43,245 bases of DNA from Bacteroidota bacterium (GTDB lineage: Bacteria > Bacteroidota > Bacteroidia > Chitinophagales > JADJOU01), in NCBI GenBank assembly GCA_016713645.1, contig JADJOU010000027.1:1-43245 (forward strand), in the 5' to 3' direction. The notes under the pieces are model-generated. The model worked only from the letters and a program-made list of their open reading frames with translations. It did not search any database and was not told where the DNA came from. Each line of letters begins with the position of its first letter. Positions within the stretch are counted from its first letter, which is position 1. A program made the translations under genes and the position numbers. Shown here piece by piece: positions 35,323 through 43,245 of the stretch.

Positions 35323-36881
35323 ACTTTTTCTCTATTTATCCTTATAAAATATTGTCCTTTATTGATATCCTCCGTAGGAATTGCCCCAAAAGAATGTACT
35401 GATTTTGACAGGTCTAATGTTAGATTCCTAATTCGCTTCCCACTTAAATCAAAGATTTCTATGTCTAATTTCGGGTTATTCTGCACATCGGGCTCAATGA
35501 TCAAATAATCGCTAAATGGATTGGGATAAACTCGATACAAGCCCAATTCTGCTCTGCGCATGAATTGCATGGCCAATGAAAAGTCGGGAATCCCGTATCC
35601 CCCATTATTATTTGGATTGGCCAATTGATCACTTGATTTTACAATCATCGCTCGAATGGCGCGATTGGTCAGTGATGGATTCATTTGCCAAAGACAAGCC
35701 GCTAAACCTGCCATGATAGGCGAAGAAAATGAAGTGCCACTTGAATAGCCCACCTTGCCAGATTCATTGATAACGAGCGAACCATCTCCCACAGCACAGA
35801 CATCGGGCTTGATGCGGCCGTCGGCACTGGGTCCTCGCGAACTAAAATTGGCAATATTGCGCTGCGCACTGACTGCGCCGAGTGTGGGCACATTGGGTCC
35901 ATCTGCAGGAGCGGTGATATAGCGCCATTCGTCATTTCCCTCATTGCCCGCCGAACTCACGACTAATATTCCCTTATCAAAGGCAATATTGGCCGCCTTG
36001 GTGATGATGGCTGTTTTGCCGTCCATATTGGCATAGGTATAACTCGTCGACTTGTCGTCGAATACACTATAGCCCAGCGAGGAATTGATGACATCCACGC
36101 CAATACTATCTGCCTTCTCAGCCGCCATTGGTCCAATTGATTTCTCCAATCTAGTCTCAGAGGCATTGTTCTCCGTTTTAAAAAGATAGTAATCTGCATG
36201 CGGAGCAGAACCAATAAAAGTATCCTGTATAAATCCCGCCATCGTCGATAAAACGGCTGTTCCATGCGAACCTCCCGATTTATTGACATCTTGAACCGTA
36301 TCGACATAATTCCAAACGGAATGCAATCGCCCTTCATTCACAGCTAATTGAAAGGCAGGAATCGCAAAAACATTTTGAAAACCATTGTCAAAAACCGCGA
36401 TGCGCATGCCTTTACCCGTAAATCCACTGTCGTGCATCGTTTGAGCGCTATGGATATTTATCTGAGGAAAGGCTTTCCCATAGGCCAATTCAGCAAATTG
36501 GCTCTCTAGTTTTTGTTTGGTCGACTTTTTAGCCATAGCATGCTCTCCTAAAAACTCAATTTCTCTGATAAAATTCAGCTTTTTAAGAGATTCCAACTGC
36601 ACCTGGTTAGCCCGAACCACAGCAGCATTGAGCCATTTAGATTGGTGGGAAATGGGAGCAATATTGGCTACCGATTTTATATAATACAATTGAATGGGGA
36701 AATCCAATTCATCTGTCTCAATGCCTCTCATGCGGCGCATTTCAAGGGTTCGAGGTGACAAATAATGTTGAATTTCTTCTAGGTGAATCTGCTTATCTTT
36801 GAAATACAAGAGATAGTCCGCCGATTGTGCGGAAGCAGTAAATTGAGTTAAAAGAAGACTAAAGCTAAACAACCATTTCAT
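35301..36881 (-). CDS. T9SS-secreted S8 subtilisin-like protease
   Basis: A secreted serine protease of about 526 residues. I choose the ATG at 36881 because it opens a signal peptide (MKWLFSFSLLLTQFTASAQS); the frame extends upstream to 37013 inside the lipoprotein gene. An inhibitor-like propeptide is followed by the catalytic triad: Asp in MRIAVFDNGF, His in GGSHGTAVLSTMAG and Ser in SSGTSFSSPIMAG. The oxyanion region is VVSSAGNEGN. The last 75 residues form a type A sorting domain (YRVYPNPFSDYLIIE, IEIFDLSGKRIRNL, INKGQYFIRI), so export is by type IX secretion. The upstream lipoprotein is four bases away. Substrates are unknown. Confidence 0.92.
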   Translation of the reverse strand: MKWLFSFSLLLTQFTASAQSADYLLYFKDKQIHLEEIQHYLSPRTLEMRRMRGIETDELDFPIQLYYIKSVANIAPISHQSKWLNAAVVRANQVQLESLKKLNFIREIEFLGEHAMAKKSTKQKLESQFAELAYGKAFPQINIHSAQTMHDSGFTGKGMRIAVFDNGFQNVFAIPAFQLAVNEGRLHSVWNYVDTVQDVNKSGGSHGTAVLSTMAGFIQDTFIGSAPHADYYLFKTENNASETRLEKSIGPMAAEKADSIGVDVINSSLGYSVFDDKSTSYTYANMDGKTAIITKAANIAFDKGILVVSSAGNEGNDEWRYITAPADGPNVPTLGAVSAQRNIANFSSRGPSADGRIKPDVCAVGDGSLVINESGKVGYSSGTSFSSPIMAGLAACLWQMNPSLTNRAIRAMIVKSSDQLANPNNNGGYGIPDFSLAMQFMRRAELGLYRVYPNPFSDYLIIEPDVQNNPKLDIEIFDLSGKRIRNLTLDLSKSVHSFGAIPTEDINKGQYFIRINREKVWKIQKN

Positions 36882-36885
36882 CGAC

Positions 36886-37596
36886 TTAATTTTTATAGTC
36901 CCAAATGGTATAGGTGACGTCGTAACCCGACTCAGGCTTGGTCCATGGATTAGAGGCATTTTGCTTGCCCAATTCCAAGATTTTCTTATACACCATACCC
37001 ACATTTTTTGCATATTTTTCTTCTGAATATCCTTTATTGATCAAATCTTCATAATCAGCTTGAAGCACGGTGAGACTTGAGTCAAAACTAAATTTAGCCA
37101 AAGAAAGCGGCTTATCTATTTCTGTAAACACACAGATCGAATCAATCAGTTCACTATTTTTTGATTCATTATTGAATACATTGGTATTCCATGAATAATC
37201 TTTATTGGGCGGGAAGACCAATTTTATCAAATTTATACCGTTAAAATCGCGCTGAACAGTTGTTATGGTGCGCTTGACAAGGCCAATGCGCTGATTGGAC
37301 CAAGAAGATATTGAATCCATTCTGGAAAAGACCGAAATCTGCCAATAGAACTCATTATCCAGTCCAATAAAACTAGAGTCGATATATTCTTTGACTTGAA
37401 AGCGGAAAGTATCAGCTTTTACCAATGGTCCATTTTGAGTATATTGAATTGAATCAACCGTGTAAATTACCCAAAAGTCCTTTTGAAGTGGATAGTAAGC
37501 ATATTTATACTCAAAAGAATTGTCTTCCGACTTAGAACAAGCGAGGATAAGACAAGCTGTAATAAAGTATAGATATGTATATAATTTCACATGCAA
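36886..37596 (-). CDS. Hypothetical lipoprotein upstream of the subtilase
   Basis: A 236-residue protein with a lipoprotein signal (YFITACLILAC, Cys about residue 20), followed by SKSEDN and a beta-rich body (YYPLQKDFWVIYTVDSIQYT). The body has many regularly spaced Trp/Tyr residues. I do not recognise a named family, but the start of the mature part (FWVYxVDSI) is common in Bacteroidota lipoproteins of unknown role. It ends four bases before the subtilase start, so it is co-transcribed and might modulate or accompany the protease. That link is inference. Confidence 0.8.
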   Translation of the reverse strand: MHVKLYTYLYFITACLILACSKSEDNSFEYKYAYYPLQKDFWVIYTVDSIQYTQNGPLVKADTFRFQVKEYIDSSFIGLDNEFYWQISVFSRMDSISSWSNQRIGLVKRTITTVQRDFNGINLIKLVFPPNKDYSWNTNVFNNESKNSELIDSICVFTEIDKPLSLAKFSFDSSLTVLQADYEDLINKGYSEEKYAKNVGMVYKKILELGKQNASNPWTKPESGYDVTYTIWDYKN

Positions 37597-37610
37597 ATGA
37601 ATTGCAAAAA

Positions 37611-37727
37611 TTATGCTTTTTTCTCTTCGCTTGCGTTCGCTTTAGAATAAGTAGGGCAGCCTTTTCTATGGCAAGAACTGATTGCAAATAAACTAGCGGC
37701 AACGACTAAAAACAAAAATTTTCTCAT
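37611..37727 (-). CDS. 38-residue mini-lipoprotein
   Basis: A complete small reading frame. The signal MRKFLFLVVAASLFAISSC ends in a lipobox Cys, followed by HRKGCPTYSKANASEEKKA and a stop at 37611. Very short lipoproteins with a CxxxGCPTY core occur widely in Bacteroidota (recalled family pattern; function unknown). It lies 15 bases upstream of the lipoprotein at 37596 and 63 bases downstream of the T9SS cargo gene, in the same orientation. Confidence 0.75.
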   Translation of the reverse strand: MRKFLFLVVAASLFAISSCHRKGCPTYSKANASEEKKA

Positions 37728-37789
37728 TTAATTATATTTTATTAATTGTTTATATACTGATTTAAAGATTCAAATAAATGAATCCTATT

Positions 37790-38454
37790 TTACTCTACAA
37801 CGATTTTTTGCATGATATCCTCTGTAGTCGTTTTAGCGACTAAAACATAGGCACCACTTTGAATTCCATCCAAAGAGATCTTGTTTGATCTGCTATTATC
37901 AGAAAGGATCAATTGTCCCATCAAATTAAAAATCTCTACTTTTTCTAGGCTTTCTCCTTCAGCAAAAATAAGCTGACCATGTTGGATATGCACTAGATTT
38001 TCTCTTTGCACTTGCGCTTTAACACTCGCATTTGCGCATGTGCTCTTTCCAGCAAATTTTAATACTTTTACTGTATTTGCGCTATCCGCAGGATTGTAGA
38101 CATACATCTTAAAATTAAAATTACCCAATTTCTTATTTGAAATCACGTCAATCACAAAGCTAGATTGAACAGCTTTTGTAAATAAAAAGTCAGATTGAAA
38201 AACATTCTCAGCTCTGCACAATTCAGGATCGCAAACGGTAATTCCGCCAAAATTAGCTGGCTTACCAGTAGTATCTAATTTCCAGCGCATATTTACATCC
38301 GCAACTCCATCATTCTTAGCGCCAATATTGACGATAATGACATTCTCAGAGCAATCAACTTGTGTAAAGAAGAATCCTTCGTATAAACGATTTGACCATA
38401 TGAATGGCTCACAACTGCTGAAATCAAAACAAATAAGATGACAATATGTTTCAT
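37790..38454 (-). CDS. T9SS-sorted exported protein (one frameshift)
   Basis: A protein of about 221 residues. It starts at 38454 with a signal peptide (MKHIVILFVLISAVVSHSYG). A one-base shift near 38372 must be crossed to reach FFTQVDCSENVIIVNIGAKN, DGVADVNMRWKLDTTGKPAN and the longer frame from 38290. The body is beta-rich with several Cys (CDPELC). The C-terminus is a type A T9SS sorting domain (LEKVEIFNLMGQLILSD, LDGIQSGAYVLVAKT). The mature domain is not recognised. It is divergent from another T9SS cargo gene. Confidence 0.75.
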
Positions 38455-38503
38455 AATGCTTTTTTTTTGATAAAAATAATTATAAATTATTAAAAAGAAA
38501 TTT

Positions 38504-38511
38504 TAATTTTG
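38504..38511 (+). promoter_or_regulatory. -7 element of the Omp28-like gene
   Basis: TAATTTTG fits TAnnTTTG, 27 bases before the ATG at 38539. Confidence 0.4.
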
Positions 38512-38538
38512 TAATTCATTAAATCAAAATCTATTCCA

Positions 38539-40469
38539 ATGAAAAAACTACTTTTACCTTTTCTACTTTTAACAGCCTCCTATTTGGGTGCTCAGACTAC
38601 CTTGTGGAACGACAAGTTCGACATGGCCTTTGGTTTGTCAAAATACAATTCTGGAGATTTAGACAATCCGACGTTTACGAATCTATTCAAAAACGTGATA
38701 ACAAACTGGCAAATGCCTACATTAAACAACCAGTCTACAGGTACGATGACTTTCGAGTCTAGATATAATGTGAGCACTGGAGGAATCTTACCAATGACGG
38801 ATTACCTGAAAATGCTTATTTAATAACTAAAACACCATTCTCAACAGTTGGCTATTCAGTCGTTTTCATGTCGCCTACTTTTCACTTCGAAAGTGTTGCA
38901 GGCGATAATTTAGACCATGGATATATAGAAGTATCCACAGATAGCACAAACTGGACAATTGTTTATGACATTATAAATGGTTCTTATGGAACAGATTTCG
39001 TAAGCTTACCTGCAGGTTTTGTTGGACAAGCTAAGGTTTGGACAAGAATCCGTTACAAAGGAAACTACAGCGGTCTTTACATCTTGGACGAATTGAAATA
39101 TTACGCTCCAGTTGCGAATGAAGTTCAAAACGGAGGTATTACGAACGCTACCTATTCAACAGGAACAATCAATCCTTCTTTTGTCGTATTTAACTACGGA
39201 GGAACTGCAATTACATCTTTAGATGTATCTTATTCAGATAATGGTGGTGCTCCAGTTTCTGCCGTTATTTCTGGTTTGAATATCGCTCCTTTAACTGGTG
39301 CTACAGTGACTCACCCAACTCCATGGAGTCCAGCTGCAGGTTTTCACACATTGGTTGTAAATATTACCAAAGTAAATGCTGCAACTGATGCAAATACCTT
39401 AGATAATAGTGCTACAAAACAAATGATTATCTACGGTGGTTCAACAAGCGTAAGAAAGCCATTCTATGAAATCTTCACAAGTTCTACATGTGGTCTATGT
39501 GCGTCGGGAAATGCAAACTTCCACTCAATCGTTGATCCAAAGGATCAAAATGAGTTTGTCGCTATCAAATACCAACAAGATTTCCCAGGAACTGGTGACC
39601 CATATTGCACAAACGAAGCTGTTAACAGAAGAGCTTATTATGCAATCAATTCTATTCCTAGAATGGAAATTGATGGATTGTGGGACGGAAATGCGCAATC
39701 ATTCACTCAAACAATGTATGATGATCAAAGAGCATTGCCTTCAGTTTATGATATAACAGGTACTTATACATTTGATACAGCTACAAAGACAGTTGCAGTT
39801 AAAGTAAATCACACACCTAAATTCAATATACCAACAAGTGCATTGAAATTGTATGTTGCTATTATTGAAACAATTACAACTAAAAACAAAAAATCAAACG
39901 GAGAAACTTCATTTGAGCAAGTTATGAAGAAAATGCTTCCATCTGAAACTGGAACAACTATTACAAATTTAACATCTGGTGTTCAAGGTACTGATTCATT
40001 TTCTTTCCAATTCAAAGGCGCTTATGTTTTGCCAGCAAATGGTTCAGCAGGCGTGAGAATTGATAATACTTCTAGCAATACAGTTGAAGATTTCAAAAAC
40101 CTTAGAGTAATCGCTTGGGTTCAGCATACTGCGACTAGACAAGTATTGCAATCTGGCCATTTGGTTAAGAAAAGCGCCGGCTTTGGTGTTGCAATATCTA
40201 ATGTAGATGTAATCTCTTCAGTTGCTATCACACCAAATCCAGTTGCTGAAACAGCTACTATCGGTTTGAAGTTGACTGAGGCTGCTGATATTACAGTTTC
40301 TATTGTAAATACGATTGGACAAGAAATGTTCAATGAGTCTTATAATTTAAATTCTGGCGATAGCAATATTCCAGTAAATGTTAATTCATTTGCAAATGGA
40401 AATTATATCGTGAAATTAATTTCAGGCGGTAGCGTAATTTCTACTTCTAAATTTGCAGTAAGCAAATAA
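38539..40469 (+). CDS. Omp28-like secreted protein with CxxC motif and T9SS sorting domain (one frameshift)
   Basis: A secreted protein of about 643 residues. The signal is MKKLLLPFLLLTASYLGAQT. The frame from 38539 ends at 38823 because one base is missing near 38802. Repair gives LPNDGLPENAYLITKTPFST and joins the frame that runs to 40469. The first third is a jelly-roll-like domain, then a CARDB-like domain. A thioredoxin-like Omp28 module follows with a CGLC pair (FEIFTSSTCGLCASGNANFH) and the cis-Pro region SIPRMEIDG. A type A sorting domain closes it (ISSVAITPNPVAETATIGL, ANGNYIVKLISGG). The CxxC suggests a redox or disulfide role at the cell surface, but this is unproven for the family. 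Confidence 0.85.
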
Positions 40470-40489
40470 TCGAGAATAAATTTTGATAA

Positions 40490-40523
40490 TGAAAGAGCCC
40501 AAGTATTTTACTTGGGCTTTTTT
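40490..40523 (+). terminator. Intrinsic terminator after the Omp28-like gene
   Basis: A perfect 9-bp stem GCCCAAGTA/TACTTGGGC (40497-40517, loop TTT) is followed by six Ts, 27 bases after the stop. Confidence 0.9.
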
Positions 40524-40608
40524 CATTTTAGTCCATTCCCAAGTAATCAATAGGCATTTTTAAATATTTCAATTGGTTGAATGCACATACCTAGCTGAGA
40601 ATAATGAT

Positions 40609-40616
40609 TATATTTG
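40609..40616 (+). promoter_or_regulatory. Bacteroidota -7 element of mutL
   Basis: TATATTTG (then CAC) is a perfect TAnnTTTG match, 34 bases before the mutL ATG. Confidence 0.6.
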
Positions 40617-40650
40617 CACAGATTGATGCAGCTTTGCAAGATCTCCATCT

Positions 40651-42479
40651 ATGTCAGATATCATCCAACTTCTTCCAGATCATATAGCCAATCAAATTGC
40701 CGCCGGAGAGGTTATTCAGCGCCCTTCTAGCGCAGTCAAGGAACTCATTGAGAATGCCATCGACGCCAATGCAACCCATATTCAATTGATCATAAAATCT
40801 GCAGGTAAAGTCTTGATTCAAATCATCGACAATGGAAAAGGGATGAGCGCAACAGATGCTCGACTATGCTTTGAAAAGCATGCCACCTCCAAAATCAAAA
40901 AAATCGATGAACTATTCTCCCTACGCACCAAAGGATTCCGGGGTGAAGCACTCGCATCGATTGCAGCTGTTGCACAAGTTGAATTAAAGACTCGACAAGC
41001 ACAAGATGAATTGGGGACAAAAATACTCATCGAAGACAGCGAAGTCAAATCCCAAGAGCCCTGCCAAACTCCTTTAGGGACCAGCATATCCATGAAAAAC
41101 ATTTTCTACAATGTACCTGCGAGAAGAAATTTTCTCAAAGGCGATAGTGTGGAAATGCGCCATATCATCGATGAATTCGAACGACTGGCCTTAGCGCATA
41201 CCGATATTTTCTTTAGCCTGATACACAATGATACTGAGATTTACCACTTGCCCATAGGAAATCTCCGGCAGCGCATCACGCAGATCTTTGGCAAAAATTA
41301 CGACCAAAGACTCGTCCCAGTCAACGAAAAAAGCGATATTATCTATATCCACGGGTTTATCGGAAAGCCCGATTACACCAAGAAAACACGCGGAGAGCAA
41401 TTGCTATTCGTCAACCAGCGATTCATCAAAAACGCCTATATCAACCACGCCATCATGACGGGGTTCGAAGGGCTCATCGCCAAAGATGAATATCCATTGT
41501 ATGTCCTCTTCATCGATATAGACCCAGCCACCATCGATATCAATGTCCATCCCTCTAAACAAGAGATCAAATTTGAAGATGATCGATTGGTCTATTCCTT
41601 TGTCAATGCGGGTGTCAGACACGCCTTGGCTCAGTACAACCTCACTCCTTCCCTAGATTTCAACCAAGATAATACGCTCAATAGCTTCGATTCCTTTATC
41701 AAACCGATTTTCAATCAAAATCAGAAAGATCAAATCATCGCCTCCAACCAGAGCTCTATCAATTACAATCGCCCCATGGTAGGCGTTGTGCAGAAAAATG
41801 CGAGCAATTGGGAAGAACTATTCAAACAGGAAAATGAAGAGATCAAGAAAAACGAATCGGTGACTATCAGTCCGCTCTGGGATGAAAAAAGAAGTCTGAA
41901 GACCATGAGGAACCCATCGCGCATAGTCCTTATCAAATTCACAGCAAATACATCGTTTCGCCGATCAAATCTGGTTTTATTGTCATCGACCAAACTACAG
42001 CGCACGAGCGAATTTTATTCGATAAGTATCAATCATTCTTTGAACGTGCAAAAAATGCCACCCAAAAATTGCTCTTCCCCATCAACCTGCACTTAAATGC
42101 TTCTGATGCTTCCCTCCTGCAAGATTTATTGCCCGAAATTTCCATCATTGGTTTCGAAATGGAGCATTTCGGACAAAATGATTTTATCATTCACGGCATT
42201 CCTGCAGATTTTGCGCCTGGTCGCGAGATTAAAATCATCGAAGAAGTCTTAGAACAATATAAAATGAACGCAAAGACAGAGCAGATAAGTCCGCGTGAGA
42301 ACATCTCAAAATCCATGGCTTGGAGCAATAGCATCAAATGGGGCAAAAAATTGAGTATCCCCGAGATGCAAACGCTCATAGAAGATCTTTTTGCCTCTAG
42401 CAATCCCTATTATGGTCCACGAGGAAATAAAACTTTTACTAAATTTGACCTCGAAGAAATCGATAGGCGTTTTGTCTAA
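40651..42479 (+). CDS. mutL: DNA mismatch repair protein MutL (one frameshift)
   Basis: A mismatch-repair ATPase of about 609 residues that couples MutS recognition to strand removal. The N-terminal GHKL domain has VKELIENAIDANA, IDNGKGM, the lid TKGFRGEALASIAAV and the downstream NVPARRNFLK. DINVHPSKQEIKF closes the transducer domain. The A run at 41885-41890 lacks one base, so the first frame ends at 42096 in an unrelated tail. Repair gives KKSEDHEEPIAHSPYQIHSK and the C-terminal dimerisation domain to 42479 (GFEMEHFGQNDFIIHGIPAD, LSIPEMQTLIEDLFASSNPY). The endonuclease motif DQHA(x)2E(x)4E reads DQTTAHERILF and the CPHGRP zinc site reads YYGPRGNKTF. Nicking activity is therefore doubtful. 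Confidence 0.92.
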
Positions 42480-42496
42480 TCTTTAATTTACATTTC

Positions 42497-43245
42497 ATGA
42501 GAATTGCATGCCTCTTGTTTGCGCTACATTTCACCCAATTATATGGGCAAGAAGAGATCAAACCCTACAATCAAGCCTATGTTTGGCAGGGATTTAAGCA
42601 TAAATGGAGCTACAACCACCGCATCAATCGATTGGGCAATTTCATTTCTAAAGAAAATAATCACTTCTACACGACACATACCAGTGCATCTGGAGTTGGC
42701 GCAGACAGTACCTATTTCACTACATTTTATTCCAAAGTCTCCTCCCCCAATATCGTGTTTAAAGAGACCATCATCACCATCTCCGTTTATGGAAATGAAG
42801 GCGATTTGCTCAATAAAATCGAAGAAATCGCCATCAAGGCAGATCCATGGTTTCAGAAAAAAGACAATTATCGCGCCTTCATCAATGGATTCGATATTCG
42901 CTCTCTTCTAAAAGCAGATCAAATTCAATTACTGGGATTCAATGTCGACAATCCAACTTATAGCCATGAAACCAATGAAGTTAAATTCAGGGCTTCAATG
43001 AGCTTATCTACCAATTGCCGCACAGTAGAATGCCCCCTTTTCTCTAACCATACCGCGTATGAATTGACCCTGCACGTGCTCCTAATGGGCTATAACAATA
43101 AAGAAGCACAGACGATAGATGCCTATTTTGGAGCATTGGATCAAAGAAATCGACAATTATATCACGCCCCTCAATTACAACAGCACTTTGGGAGAATTGG
43201 AATTGCAGACCAACCAATTATTCATCGAATGGAGAAAAGGCATGG
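42497..43245 (+). CDS. Exported protein of unknown function (3' partial, one frameshift)
   Basis: It begins at 42497 with a signal peptide (MRIACLLFALHFTQLYGQ) and continues open to the right edge. The body reads KPYNQAYVWQGFKHKWSYNH, FYTTHTSASGVGADSTYF, NGFDIRSLLKADQIQLLGFN. Near 43128 a one-base shift probably occurs: the other frame gives LEHWIKEIDNYITPLNYNST and FIEWRKGM, which looks more protein-like than the continued frame. I do not recognise the family. It lies 17 bases after mutL on the same strand and may be co-transcribed. Confidence 0.65.
   Translation, partial: MRIACLLFALHFTQLYGQEEIKPYNQAYVWQGFKHKWSYNHRINRLGNFISKENNHFYTTHTSASGVGADSTYFTTFYSKVSSPNIVFKETIITISVYGNEGDLLNKIEEIAIKADPWFQKKDNYRAFINGFDIRSLLKADQIQLLGFNVDNPTYSHETNEVKFRASMSLSTNCRTVECPLFSNHTAYELTLHVLLMGYNNKEAQTIDAYFGALDQRNRQLYHAPQLQQHFGRIGIADQPIIHRMEKRH

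Noticed and set aside
36882..37013. Subtilase start at 37013
   Set aside because: The extra 44 residues lie inside the lipoprotein gene and would bury the signal peptide that begins at 36881.
42504..42911. Plus-strand 135-codon reading frame
   Set aside because: It overlaps in another frame the gene starting at 42497, which has a signal peptide and better composition.

Overview
The window comes from a Bacteroidota chromosome, probably of the Chitinophagia/Saprospiria/Flavobacteriia type. The signs are several secreted proteins with type IX secretion C-terminal sorting domains, GEVED and parallel beta-helix surface modules, families largely confined to Bacteroidota (DUF4294, DUF4199, DUF3276/PUR, a tiny AURKAIP1/COX24-like protein, a PafA-type alkaline phosphatase), and TAnnTTTG promoter elements typical of the phylum. 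I cannot name a species.

The reading of the whole window depends on one fact. At least 25 single-base shifts interrupt otherwise intact genes, most of them in short A, T, G or C runs. They hit core genes (HU, mutL) as well as accessory ones. In almost every case one inserted or deleted base restores a full-length, family-typical protein. I read these as mostly sequence or assembly errors, not decay, and give whole-gene extents with the break positions.

Layout. 1-4244 (-): a very large adhesin that runs off the left edge. 4825-7658 (-): a TPR/HisKA_2 sensor kinase and its LytTR response regulator. 7828-9980 (-): an OmpA-type protein with two tandem beta-barrel domains, with its own promoter and terminator. 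10046-11534 (-): a GNAT/FemAB-like protein and a MazG pyrophosphohydrolase. 11658-13250: a membrane Fe-S oxidoreductase (+), then a 53-bp tandem repeat and heptad repeats. 13246-17040 (-): FtsB/DivIC, tRNA-Leu(CAA), RseP, a short malic enzyme and a DUF4294 protein. 17131-18193 (+): ClpS and a HEPN-domain gene overlapping an unrecognised partner. 18245-19732 (-): a GH3-family protein. 19948-22689 (+): a small basic protein, RlmB and PafA. 22763-25904 (-): PUR protein, glycosyltransferase 2, DUF4199 and a dihydroorotase-like protein that has lost its metal ligands. 26082-29070 (+): HU, a TPR protein, the mini-protein and RNase G.

29071-31670 is a repeat island. Copies of a roughly 250-bp element with imperfect inverted arms separate three small minus-strand genes: two short membrane proteins hidden by frameshifts and a lipoprotein. 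It also carries hairpin repeats common in Bacteroidota intergenic DNA.

31674-37727 (-): RfbH and a CDP-glucose 4,6-dehydratase (CDP-dideoxyhexose synthesis), Era, a T9SS-exported subtilase, and two lipoproteins, one of only 38 residues. 37790-40469: two divergent T9SS cargo proteins. 40651-42479 (+): MutL without an obvious endonuclease site. 42497-43245 (+): the start of an exported protein that runs off the right edge.

No complete, obviously new system is visible. The best candidates are the HEPN gene with its overlapping unknown partner (17456-18193) and the repeat-bounded mini-gene array (29.1-31.3 kb).
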